NCBI GenBank assembly: GCA_020431545.1
Contig: JAGQIB010000092.1
Span: 1 to 20,354, forward strand
DNA length: 20,354 nt
From: Gemmatimonadota bacterium
GTDB taxonomy: Bacteria; ARS69
Direction of reading: 5' to 3'
Of this stretch, positions 1 to 7,226 are shown piece after piece; the stretch's first letter is position 1; the number at the start of each line of letters is the position of its first letter. The translations under genes were made by a program, and so were the position numbers. The notes beneath the pieces are model-generated. The model was given only the letters and a program-made list of their open reading frames with translations. It was not told the origin of the DNA and searched no databases.

Positions 1-1584
1 TACGTGATCCTGTTCATCTTCTTCGGGGCGTTCCTGCACAAGTCCGGCGCGGGGCGCTTCTTCATCGACCTGCCCATGGCGCTCGCCGGCAAGTCCACCG
101 GCGGTCCGGCCAAGGTCGCCGTGATCGCCTCCGCGCTGTTCGGCTCCGTGTCGGGAAGCGCGATCGCGAACACGGTCTCCACCGGTGCCTTCACGATCCC
201 CTTGATGAAGCGCGCCGGATTCCGCGCTCACGTGGCCGGCGCGATCGAGCCGGCCGCCTCCATCGGCGGGATGTTCATGCCGCCGATCATGGGCGCCGGG
301 GGCTTCCTGATGGCGGAGCTCACCGAGACGCCGTACGCGCACATCATGCTGATCGCGATCGTGCCGGCGCTCCTGTACTTCTTCTCCGTGTTCTGCATGA
401 TCCACTTCGAGGCCAAGAAGCACCAGATCGCGGGCATGCAGGACAGCGATCTGCCGCACTGGACCGTGGTTCTGCGCCGCGAGTGGTACTTCTCGCTGCC
501 GCTGATCGTGATCACGGCGCTGATGATCCAGGGCAAGTCGCCGGGGTTCGCGGCCTTCTGGGCCACGCTCTCGTGCGTGGCGGTGAGCTGGGTGCGCAAG
601 GAAACCCGCATGGGCCCGCGCGCGATCTGGGACGCGATCCAGACCGGCGCGCGAAACACGCTGATCATCGGGGCCACGCTCGGCGTGATCGGGATCATCG
701 TGGGCACGATCTCGCTGACCGGCATCGGTCTCAAGTTCTCGGACATCATCATCTCGATGGCGAACGGCCACCTGCTGCTGGCCATCCTGCTGATCGGGAT
801 CGCGTCGCTCGTCCTCGGCATGGGAGTCCCCGTGACCGCCGCGTACCTCATCACCGCGGTGCTCGCCGTGCCGCCGCTCGCGGAGATGGGCGTGGTGCTG
901 ATCGCGGCCCACATGATCGTGTACTGGTTCAGCCAGGACTCGAACATCACGCCGCCGGTCTGTGTGGCCGCCTACGCGGGAGCCGCCATCGCCGGCTCGG
1001 ATCCCTGGAAGACCGGCTGGACGTCCTTCAAGTTCGCGAAGCTGCTGTACGTGATGCCGCTGCTGTTCGCCTACACGCCGCAGATCCTGTTCGAGGGCAA
1101 GCCGCTCGTGGCGCCCGCCATGCAGGACGAGATCATGGGCGCGATGGTCACCGAACTCTCGATCCGCCCCGGTGACGAAGTCCGCAAGGGCCAGACCGTG
1201 ATGACGGTCCTCGACGGCGAGGACGTTCGCGAGATTCCGGCGAACCGCGACGGCACCGTGAGCGAGGTCATCGCGACCACCGGTTCGTTCATCGAGGGCG
1301 GCTCCGTGATCGCCGAGACGAAGCCGCGACTGCACAAGGTCATCAGCTCGATCTGGTCCGCGATCCTGGGCACGATGGCGTTCTCGGCGCTCACGATGGG
1401 CTACTTCATCCGCAAGACGAGCTTGCTCGAGTGGATCGTGCTCGCCGCGGCGACGTTGCTCCTCTACTGGCCCACTCTCATCACGGATTTCGTGGGTCTC
1501 GGGCTGGTGACGCTCGTCTGGCTGAGCCAGCGGGTTCGCAACCGCCGCGACGAGCAGGCCGGCATCCGGCCGGCCGCCGCGTAG
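1..1584 (+). CDS. TRAP transporter fused permease, TAXI type (5' end missing)
   Basis: This is the large membrane subunit of a tripartite ATP-independent periplasmic transporter, which imports small organic acids using an ion gradient together with a periplasmic binding protein. The frame is open from base 1, so the true start lies upstream. About 527 residues are visible, with many hydrophobic segments typical of the DctM/fused 4TM-12TM permeases, including the family-like stretches GVPVTAAYLITAV and SQDSNITPPVCVAAYAG. After the last core helix (about 1060-1095) there is a soluble stretch at about 1138-1323 that reads like a lipoyl/biotinyl hairpin domain (IRPGDEVRKGQ ... NRDGTVSEVI). Two or three more membrane segments follow. 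The lysine that would be modified is replaced by acidic residues. A UspA-family gene starts 15 bases after the stop and a porin gene follows. The binding-protein gene is not visible and probably lies upstream. The family call is firm; the substrate is unknown. Confidence 0.93.
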   Translation, partial: YVILFIFFGAFLHKSGAGRFFIDLPMALAGKSTGGPAKVAVIASALFGSVSGSAIANTVSTGAFTIPLMKRAGFRAHVAGAIEPAASIGGMFMPPIMGAGGFLMAELTETPYAHIMLIAIVPALLYFFSVFCMIHFEAKKHQIAGMQDSDLPHWTVVLRREWYFSLPLIVITALMIQGKSPGFAAFWATLSCVAVSWVRKETRMGPRAIWDAIQTGARNTLIIGATLGVIGIIVGTISLTGIGLKFSDIIISMANGHLLLAILLIGIASLVLGMGVPVTAAYLITAVLAVPPLAEMGVVLIAAHMIVYWFSQDSNITPPVCVAAYAGAAIAGSDPWKTGWTSFKFAKLLYVMPLLFAYTPQILFEGKPLVAPAMQDEIMGAMVTELSIRPGDEVRKGQTVMTVLDGEDVREIPANRDGTVSEVIATTGSFIEGGSVIAETKPRLHKVISSIWSAILGTMAFSALTMGYFIRKTSLLEWIVLAAATLLLYWPTLITDFVGLGLVTLVWLSQRVRNRRDEQAGIRPAAA

Positions 1585-1599
1585 CGCAGGAGGTTCGGA

Positions 1600-2112
1600 A
1601 TGCTGCCGGACATCAAGACGATCCTCTACTGCACCACTCTCGGTCCGAACACCGGGTACGTGTTCCGGTACGCGTGGTCCATCGCGAACCGCTTCGACGC
1701 GAAGATCGTGGTGCTGCACGTCGTGGAGACGCTGACCTCACGGCAGCGATCCTTCGTGGAAGGCTACTCCGGCCTCGGCAGCGTGTCGGACGTGATCGAC
1801 CGCGCCGAAAGGGAGGCGGTCGAGCGCATCCCCGTGCGCATCGAGGAGTTCTGCCGGCGGGAGATCGGCAAGGGCGAATGGCGCAAGGTCGTCTGCAAGA
1901 TCCTCGTGGCGGACGGCAAGCCTGCCGCCCGGATCCTCGAGCAGATCGGCCGGACCGGCGCGGACCTCGTGGTCATCGGCGCCGCCGATGAGTCCACGGT
2001 CCTGGAGAACCTGATCGGGAGCACGGCCCGGACCCTCGTCAAGAAGAGTCCGGTGCCGGTCCTGACGGTGCAGATTCCGGAAGGAAGACAGTCACTGACA
2101 CTGGACATCTGA
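1600..2112 (+). CDS. Universal stress protein (UspA) family
   Basis: This is a 170-residue cytoplasmic Usp-fold protein. The N-terminus (IKTILYCTTLGPN) resembles the usual beta-strand and nucleotide loop, and the C-terminal half carries ADLVVIGAADESTVLENLIGS followed by PVPVLTV, the hallmark end of the family. The ATP-binding signature G-x2-G-x9-G-S is only partly kept: G127 and G140-S141 are present but the middle glycine is D130, so nucleotide binding is uncertain. The ATG has a good ribosome site (GGAGG at about 1588-1592) and sits 15 bases after the permease stop, so the two are almost certainly cotranscribed. Usp proteins next to TRAP permeases are known (TeaD beside the TeaABC ectoine transporter), where the Usp modulates transport. 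A similar role here is inference. Confidence 0.9.
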   Translation: MLPDIKTILYCTTLGPNTGYVFRYAWSIANRFDAKIVVLHVVETLTSRQRSFVEGYSGLGSVSDVIDRAEREAVERIPVRIEEFCRREIGKGEWRKVVCKILVADGKPAARILEQIGRTGADLVVIGAADESTVLENLIGSTARTLVKKSPVPVLTVQIPEGRQSLTLDI

Positions 2113-2204
2113 CGGCGAGGAAAGGGGGTCCTGCTCCGCAAGGATGTGTGCGTGGTGACGGAAGCGAAACGAGTTGGCTGGTTGGAATAACGAGGAGGAA
2201 GGGA

Positions 2205-3428
2205 ATGTCGCAGATCCGTGCGTGCCTCGCGATGAGCGCGTTGGCCGCCCTTCTGATTTCGGCCCCGGCGTTCGGCGGAGCCAAGGTCACGATCGACGAC
2301 GAATCGAAGATCGACATCGGATTCCGGGTGCAGGCACTGACCATCGTGACCGATGAGCTCGACGAGAACGGGGACGCCACGAAGACGGCCGACTGGAAGG
2401 TGCGTCGCGGCCGCCTGCGCATCACCGGGATGATCACTCCCGACGTGACGGCCTTCATCCAGACCGACGTCGGCGGCGCCGCGAACGGATCCGGCCAGAG
2501 TGCTCGCGTGATCGACGCCTACGTGCAGATGAAGGCGGACCCCTGGGCCCAGATCTACATGGGTCTGAACATGCCGCCGTCCAATCGTCAGAACGTCACG
2601 TCCTCCGGGGCGCCGATGACGATGGACCGGCCGGGAATCGCCTACAAGTCGCTCACGTGGGGCGGTCGCATGCTCCGGACGTTCTCGAACAACACGATCT
2701 CCGGAACGTCGTCGGGACTCGCGTCCGACGTCGCCGTGCGTGACCTCGGGGTGACGCTGTTCGGCGCCGGCAAGGTCGGCGAGAAGGCCAGCCTGAAGTA
2801 CTACCTGGGCGTCTACGACGGCGTGAACCAGTCCGGCGCGGCGGCGGACACGACAGCGACCCTCACGAACCGGAAGGACACTCCGCACGTCTCGGCCCGC
2901 GTGCAGCTGAACTTCTTCGACGCCGAGTCAGGCTACTACAACTCGGCGACGTATCTCGGCAAGAAGAAGACCGTCGGGATCGGCGCCAGCGTCGATCAGC
3001 AGTCCGACGTCTCGATCGGCGGCCCGTTCGCGAACCCGACCTACGTGGACTACCTGTACTACACGGTCGATTTCTTCGCGGATCTCCCGCTGGAGTCGGG
3101 CGGCGCGCTCACGGCCGAGGGCGGCTGGATGATGCTGGACTTCGACGATGCGGCCGGCTTCACCGGCGCCCAGGGCTCCGGCTTCTACGGCCAGGCCGGC
3201 TACTTCGTGAACAACTGGCAGCCGTGGGCCGCGTTCGAGATGTGGTCCAGCGACGCCACGAACGACGTCGGCAACGTGAACCAGTTCCGCGTGGGCGTGA
3301 CCCGTTTCCTCAAGGGCCACAACGCGAACATCAAGCTCGGTTTCGAGCAGACGTCTTCGGACACGCCGATTCTCGGCACCGAGGACTCGGTCAACGCGAT
3401 CGTGCTGGGGATGTTCACGACCTACTAG
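2205..3428 (+). CDS. Outer-membrane porin (phosphate-selective porin O/P-like)
   Basis: This is a 407-residue predicted outer-membrane beta-barrel. I place the start at the ATG at 2205 because GAGGAGG (about 2192-2198) precedes it at proper spacing and the product then opens with a classical signal peptide (MSQIRACLAMSALAALLIS, cut near APAFGGA). An upstream in-frame GTG at 2148 would add a non-signal leader. After the signal the pattern is alternating polar/aromatic strands. An early WKVRRGRLRITGMITPDV block matches the RRxRL...G..T.D motif of OprP/OprO-like porins. The protein ends in an aromatic residue (FTTY), as expected of a barrel assembly signal. It follows the TRAP permease and Usp genes, with about 90 bases before it, so it may supply the same substrate across the outer membrane. 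A hairpin terminator follows. Substrate specificity cannot be read from the sequence. Confidence 0.82.
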   Translation: MSQIRACLAMSALAALLISAPAFGGAKVTIDDESKIDIGFRVQALTIVTDELDENGDATKTADWKVRRGRLRITGMITPDVTAFIQTDVGGAANGSGQSARVIDAYVQMKADPWAQIYMGLNMPPSNRQNVTSSGAPMTMDRPGIAYKSLTWGGRMLRTFSNNTISGTSSGLASDVAVRDLGVTLFGAGKVGEKASLKYYLGVYDGVNQSGAAADTTATLTNRKDTPHVSARVQLNFFDAESGYYNSATYLGKKKTVGIGASVDQQSDVSIGGPFANPTYVDYLYYTVDFFADLPLESGGALTAEGGWMMLDFDDAAGFTGAQGSGFYGQAGYFVNNWQPWAAFEMWSSDATNDVGNVNQFRVGVTRFLKGHNANIKLGFEQTSSDTPILGTEDSVNAIVLGMFTTY

Positions 3429-3449
3429 ATCGTCTCGATCCGTTTCGAA

Positions 3450-3485
3450 GAGGGGCCCGCGCGGTGCGTGCCGCGCGGGCCCTTT
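3450..3485 (+). terminator. Rho-independent-like terminator after the porin gene
   Basis: A perfect 12-bp GC-rich stem (GGGCCCGCGCGG at 3453-3464, its complement at 3471-3482) closes a 6-base loop (TGCGTG) and is followed by TTT. Flanking A-T and G-U pairs can extend the stem. It lies 24 bases after the porin stop. The T-run is short, as often in high-GC genomes. It probably ends the TRAP-Usp-porin transcript. Confidence 0.85.
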
Positions 3486-3542
3486 CATGTCCGTTCCCAC
3501 CGTCGGCCGGAACCGGCGGCGTCCGCGGCGCGGGATCCCGGA

Positions 3543-4052
3543 TCACTCGATCGACGGATCGGAGCACGGGATCCGCACGAACGGAAACTCCACGGATCGG
3601 AGGCCGTCGTTCACGATGCCTTCGATCCGCACGCGCATCGACTCCGGGGAGAGACTCCGATACGTGATGGTCTGAGGAAAGTCGTGGCCCGGGTTCCCGA
3701 ACGTGGCGAAGTCCTCGGCCAGCTCCTCGAGCACGAACGTCGTCTCCTCCTGGCCGGACGGATAGGCGATGAACACGAAGCGGCCCTCCGCGTCCGTCCG
3801 CAGCTGCATGAACTCGTGCACCCGGGTCTCGCCGCCACGCACCGTGCGGCTCACGCCCAGCATCGTTCCCCCGGCCGGAGCGAGCCATTGCTCGATGGAC
3901 CCCGGCTCTCCGCGCTCGGGCGCCCAGCACCCTGTGAGCCACGCGAGGGAGTCGAGCGGGTCCGGCCCGGTCGCCGTCGTGTCGACGTCGACGGTGTCCG
4001 AGGGGATGGCGGTCGTGACGAGGGTCACGAGACCGAGGATCATCGAGATCAC
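3543..4052 (-). CDS. Secreted DUF6265 family protein
   Basis: This is a small exported protein of unknown function, 169 residues from the chosen GTG at 4052. That start is preferred because AGGAGG (complement of 4059-4064) lies 6 bases upstream. The ATG at 4043 would leave 15 bases of spacing and an ATG at 4217 would overlap the divergent regulator. The N-terminus (VISMILGLVTLVTTA) is a short signal peptide or anchor. The mature part has the DUF6265 signature: LAWLTGCW, EQWLAPAGGTMLGVSRTVRG, then FIAYPSGQ and GNPGHDFPQTI, close to the whole length of the family. It is divergent from the AraC-type gene, with about 163 bases between starts, so it could be that regulator's target. No biochemical function is known to me for this family. 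Confidence 0.85.
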   Translation of the reverse strand: MISMILGLVTLVTTAIPSDTVDVDTTATGPDPLDSLAWLTGCWAPERGEPGSIEQWLAPAGGTMLGVSRTVRGGETRVHEFMQLRTDAEGRFVFIAYPSGQEETTFVLEELAEDFATFGNPGHDFPQTITYRSLSPESMRVRIEGIVNDGLRSVEFPFVRIPCSDPSIE

Positions 4053-4215
4053 GAGCGTCCTCCCGGGTGTCGGCGTGGCCGGGCTCGATCGCTTATCGGG
4101 CCGTCCTTGCTCGACCGCGAGAATGGTTCGGAATCCGCGATCACCACAAGGACGATCAAGCGGGCAAGGAGCGGATTGTCTACGTTCGTTCCGCACGCAT
4201 GAGCCGAGGGAAGCC

Positions 4216-5046
4216 ATGAATCCGATCCAGAAGGCCCTCTGGTACGTCGAGAGTCACTTCCGCGAGGAGATCCGACTCGAAGACGCGGCAAGAGTCGCCG
4301 GAGTATCGACGTTCCATCTGACCCGGGCGTTCGCCACCGGATACGGCATCTCGCTGATCCGCTACGTGCGGCGGCGACGCCTCGCCGAGGCGGCCAGGCA
4401 ACTCGCCGCCGGGGGCGACGACATTCTCGCGATCGCCCTCGATCACGGCTACGGCTCCCACGAGGCCTTCTCGCGTGCATTTCGCGACGAGTTCGACACG
4501 ACCCCCGAGAGCGTCCGCTCCCGCGGGACCGTCGAGCACCTTCCGTTGACGGAGGCCCTGACCATGAACGCTCGTCCCTCGCCGAAGCTCGGCACCCCCC
4601 GGATCGTGCACCAGGAACCCCGCAAGCTCGCGGGGCTCGTCGGGCGATTCGAGAGCAAGACCGGCGCCGGCATCCCGGATCACTGGCAACGCTTCAACGC
4701 GCATCTCGGTCGCGTACCCGGCCAGCGCGACGCGACCGCCTACGGCGTGTGCTTCAACTTCGAGGAGGACGGTCGGTTCGACTATCTGGCGGGGGTCGAG
4801 GTGCGCGGGGAGCACGAGCTGCCGGACGGACTGGTGCGCCTCGATCTGCCGGCTCAGAAGTACGCCGTGTTCTCCCACGCCGGGCACATCTCGGAGATCC
4901 GATCGGTGATCGCCGCGATCTGGGCGCACGGACTCTCCGACGCGAGCCTCGAGCCCTCGGCCGACCCGGCCCTGGAACGCTACGGCCCGGAGTTCGATGG
5001 CCGCACCGGGAACGGCGGCTTCGAGATCTGGGTCGCGATCCGGTAG
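4216..5046 (+). CDS. AraC-family regulator with GyrI-like effector domain
   Basis: This is a 276-residue transcription regulator. Residues 1-100 are a double helix-turn-helix of the AraC/XylS type (IQKALWYVESHFREEIRLED, then IALDHGYGSHEAFSRAFRDEF, then TTPESVR). Residues about 115-276 match the GyrI-like/AraC E-bind small-molecule domain (PRIVHQEPRKLAGLVGRF near the start, YAVFSHAGHISEI late, ending FEIWVAI). The order HTH first and effector domain second is that of Rob and of many multidrug-responsive regulators. The ATG at 4216 follows GAGGG at 4206-4210; longer in-frame starts run into the divergent gene. It faces the DUF6265 gene and converges on the GNAT gene, with stop codons 13 bases apart. 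The ligand and targets are not known. Confidence 0.93.
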   Translation: MNPIQKALWYVESHFREEIRLEDAARVAGVSTFHLTRAFATGYGISLIRYVRRRRLAEAARQLAAGGDDILAIALDHGYGSHEAFSRAFRDEFDTTPESVRSRGTVEHLPLTEALTMNARPSPKLGTPRIVHQEPRKLAGLVGRFESKTGAGIPDHWQRFNAHLGRVPGQRDATAYGVCFNFEEDGRFDYLAGVEVRGEHELPDGLVRLDLPAQKYAVFSHAGHISEIRSVIAAIWAHGLSDASLEPSADPALERYGPEFDGRTGNGGFEIWVAIR

Positions 5047-5065
5047 CGCGTTTCCGCGGCTACCG
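5041..5065. terminator. Hairpin between convergent genes, built from both stop codons
   Basis: CGGTAGC at 5041-5047 pairs with GCTACCG at 5059-5065, and an inner GCG/CGC can add pairs around a small loop containing TTT. Both flanking genes end in CGG TAG, so the inverted repeat contains the last codon and stop codon of each. There is no real T-run on either side. A bidirectional terminator role is therefore possible but unproven. Confidence 0.4.
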
Positions 5066-5530
5066 GTCCCGCGGACCGAGCAACCGGGTGAAGAACACGC
5101 TGTTCGGATCCTCGAGGTACCCCTCGAAGGGGCCACACCGCTCGAACCCGAAGCGCGCGTACAGGGATCGTGCCGGTTCGAACGCCGCCTGCGATCCCGT
5201 CTCCAGACTCAACCGCTCGTAGCCCCGACGTTCCGCCTCGCGCAGCAGGTGCGTGAGCACGACACGGGCCACGCCCCGTCGCCGGTGCGCGTTCGCCGTT
5301 CGCATCGACTTGATCTCCCCGTGGCGGGGGTCGAGCTCCTTGAGCGCCCCGCAGCCGAGGAGCTCGCCCCCGGACCACACGGTGTAGAAGGAGATCTCGG
5401 GTCGGCGCAGCGCTTCGAGATCGAGTGCATGAACGCTCTCGGGCGGCGAGATCGAGCGCATGTTCTCGAGATGCTCTTCCAGCAGCGCCCGGATCTCCGG
5501 TCCGCGAAGGTCGTCGAGGCGGATGTCCAC
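5060..5530 (-). CDS. GNAT family N-acetyltransferase (YjgM-like)
   Basis: This is a 156-residue acetyl-CoA-dependent acetyltransferase, the full length of a single GNAT domain. The acetyl-CoA pyrophosphate loop is HRRRGVA at residues 82-88 (the R/Q-x-x-G-x-G/A motif), preceded by the EIKSMRT strand. The C-terminal part has LYARFGFE, the common GNAT end motif, and DPNSVFFTRLL. The stretch ENMRSISPPESVHALDL near residue 22 is typical of the YjgM-like subgroup. The start is GTG at 5530, one base after the stop of the upstream small zinc-finger-like gene, so translation is probably coupled. The substrate is unknown; free amino acids or small amines are usual guesses for this subgroup. Confidence 0.92.
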   Translation of the reverse strand: MDIRLDDLRGPEIRALLEEHLENMRSISPPESVHALDLEALRRPEISFYTVWSGGELLGCGALKELDPRHGEIKSMRTANAHRRRGVARVVLTHLLREAERRGYERLSLETGSQAAFEPARSLYARFGFERCGPFEGYLEDPNSVFFTRLLGPRDR

Positions 5531-5531
5531 G

Positions 5532-5726
5532 TCAGTCGTGGTGATCGGCCGGTTTCAGGTTCTCGGCACCGGCAAGCTTGCCGACCAGACGCGCCGGATC
5601 ATGGATGAGGATCGGCAGGTGCTGGGGACAGATCCGGATCGCGCCGCCCCGGTACTCGAGCGTGAGCAGCGGCGTCTCTTCGTCGCCGCGTCCACAGGCG
5701 AGACACGTCTTGGGATCGTTCGACAT
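5532..5726 (-). CDS. 64-residue C-C-C-H zinc-finger-like protein, family unknown
   Basis: This is a short protein starting at the ATG at 5726, with a good AGGAGA ribosome site 5 bases upstream. It carries Cys8-x2-Cys11 (CLACG) and Cys33-x2-His36 (CPQH), spaced as in a treble-clef or zinc-ribbon knuckle pair, so it most likely binds one zinc ion. The rest (PILIHDPARLVGKLAG) looks like one or two helices. No signal peptide is visible. It sits between the PPOX-like gene upstream and the GNAT gene downstream on the same strand. Its TGA is separated by a single base from the GNAT GTG. I do not recognise a named family. Coding status is supported by the start, ribosome site, motif spacing and coupling. 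Confidence 0.78.
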   Translation of the reverse strand: MSNDPKTCLACGRGDEETPLLTLEYRGGAIRICPQHLPILIHDPARLVGKLAGAENLKPADHHD

Positions 5727-5794
5727 CTCACTCTCCTGGATGATCGGGAGCGATACGAAGGAGCATCGGGACGGCACGGTGCCAACGGCCACCG

Positions 5795-6271
5795 TCACGC
5801 CGTGGCGGCCAGCGCCTCGAGAACCTCCTCGCCGCGCAGGGATCTTGCCTGTGCGAATCCCCCCACGAGCCGTCCGGCTTCCGGTGCAATGAGGAACAGG
5901 GAGAAGTCCCCGAAACCGAACATCGGCTCCGTGTCCGGAAAGCGCGCGAGGTAGGCCTGCCTCGCGGCCGCGTGATCCGGATCCGATTCCCCGCAACGTC
6001 GCGCCGTGCCCCGGATCGTGCAACGAGCCGCCGCTTGCGGCGAGACGGCGGGGTTCGGCCACTGGATCACGAGCAGGCTCACCGCCGGATTCTCGAGCAT
6101 GTCCTTCGTGTGCGCGGCGAGACCGCTCACGTGAATCGCGAATCCGCGGCCCGGTACGGTCGCGAACGGCGTCATGGAAACGTACGGCGCGCCACCGTGC
6201 AACGTGCCGAGTGCCGCGATCGGTTGCGCCGCCAGCAGGCCCCGCAGGGCCTCGACGTGACCAGAGCTCAT
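5795..6271 (-). CDS. Pyridoxamine 5'-phosphate oxidase-fold (HugZ/PPOX-like) protein
   Basis: This is a 158-residue predicted FMN- or heme-binding split-barrel protein. The N-terminal pattern (LAAQPIAALGTLHGGAPYVS, then ATVPGRGFAIHVSGLAAHTKDM, then NPAVSLLVI) is the standard PPOX/HugZ start: a strand reading the substrate, a strand pair, and the AxHTxNL/M segment. The C-terminal part has CTIRGTARR and an FGDFSLFLIAPEAGRLVGGFA stretch, as in this family. The ATG at 6271 is chosen for its GGAGG ribosome site 8 bases upstream. It is the first gene of a minus-strand group (this gene, the small C-C-C-H protein, GNAT). The cofactor and reaction cannot be decided from sequence alone. Confidence 0.88.
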   Translation of the reverse strand: MSSGHVEALRGLLAAQPIAALGTLHGGAPYVSMTPFATVPGRGFAIHVSGLAAHTKDMLENPAVSLLVIQWPNPAVSPQAAARCTIRGTARRCGESDPDHAAARQAYLARFPDTEPMFGFGDFSLFLIAPEAGRLVGGFAQARSLRGEEVLEALAATA

Positions 6272-6425
6272 GAGTGCTTCCTCCGCAGCGGCCGCTCCCG
6301 CGGCCAATATGTCACCCCCGAGAGGCGGAGGCCAGTCGCCCGAGCGATCCCTCGGCGGGTCCTGTCTCTTCCTCCGCGCCGAATCCGAACGACCGGGAGA
6401 GAACCCGAACCCGGAGGGCAACGAC

Positions 6426-7226
6426 ATGGAGACCAAGTTCGCGGCGGAGGACGTCGCGCGGTTCGAGAACGAGACCTGGTCGCGCTGCGCGGCCACCTAC
6501 GACGACGGATTCGGCGCGCTCGTGTCCGAGGCCGTCGACCCGACGCTCGATGCGGCGGGAGTCACCGAGGGGAAGTCCGTCCTGGACGTCGGAACGGGCA
6601 CGGGATCGGTGGCCGCCGCGGCGATGGCGCGGGGCGCGCGGGCGGCGGGGATCGACTTCTCGCGAACGATGCTGGAGGCGGCCAGGACGCGCGTCCCCGG
6701 AGCGACGTTCCGGCAGGCTCCCGCCGAGGCACTTCCGTTCGACGACGAGGAGTTCGACTCGGTCGTCGGCAGCTTCGTCCTCCACCACTCCGCGGAACCC
6801 GAGCGGATCCTCGGCGAGTCGTGTCGCGTGCTGCGACCGGGAGGCCGGGCCGCGTTCACCGTGTGGGCTGCGCCGGAGCGGCTCGAGGCGTTCGGTCTGT
6901 TCTTCGCGGCGGTCGGCGAGCACGCCGGTGCGGCGGAGCTCCCGCACGGTCCTCTGTTCGGAGTGAGCGATCACGACGTCTTCCACCGGCTCGCCACCGA
7001 CGCCGGGTTCTCGGCGACCCGGATCACGGACCTCCCCCTCGCCTGGTGGACCCGCTCGCTCGATCCCTACTGGCGGGCGTTCCACGCGTGGGCCGGTCTC
7101 GACGCGATGCCCGCGCAGACTCGCGACGCGATCGAGGGGACGGTCCGCAAGAACGCGGACGCCTACCGGGCGGGCGAGGGTTTCGTGATTCCGAATCCCG
7201 CGATCCTGATCTCGATGCGACGGTAG
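6426..7226 (+). CDS. Class I SAM-dependent methyltransferase
   Basis: This is a 266-residue soluble methyltransferase of the UbiE/Methyltransf_11 type. Motif I, which binds S-adenosylmethionine, is VLDVGTGTGSVA at residues 52-63. The acidic ribose-binding residue is in GIDFS (D77). Then come PAEALPFDDEEFDSVVGSFV (motif II region) and LRPGGRAAF (motif III region). The C-terminal third is a variable substrate domain. The ATG at 6426 has GGAGGG at 6413-6418. The gene is divergent from the PPOX-like gene and converges on the arylamine N-acetyltransferase gene, the two stop codons being directly adjacent. The methyl acceptor is unknown. Confidence 0.93.
   Translation: METKFAAEDVARFENETWSRCAATYDDGFGALVSEAVDPTLDAAGVTEGKSVLDVGTGTGSVAAAAMARGARAAGIDFSRTMLEAARTRVPGATFRQAPAEALPFDDEEFDSVVGSFVLHHSAEPERILGESCRVLRPGGRAAFTVWAAPERLEAFGLFFAAVGEHAGAAELPHGPLFGVSDHDVFHRLATDAGFSATRITDLPLAWWTRSLDPYWRAFHAWAGLDAMPAQTRDAIEGTVRKNADAYRAGEGFVIPNPAILISMRR

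Noticed and set aside
1138..1323. A functional biotin or lipoate carrier domain
   Set aside because: The modifiable lysine motif is missing; acidic residues occupy that position.
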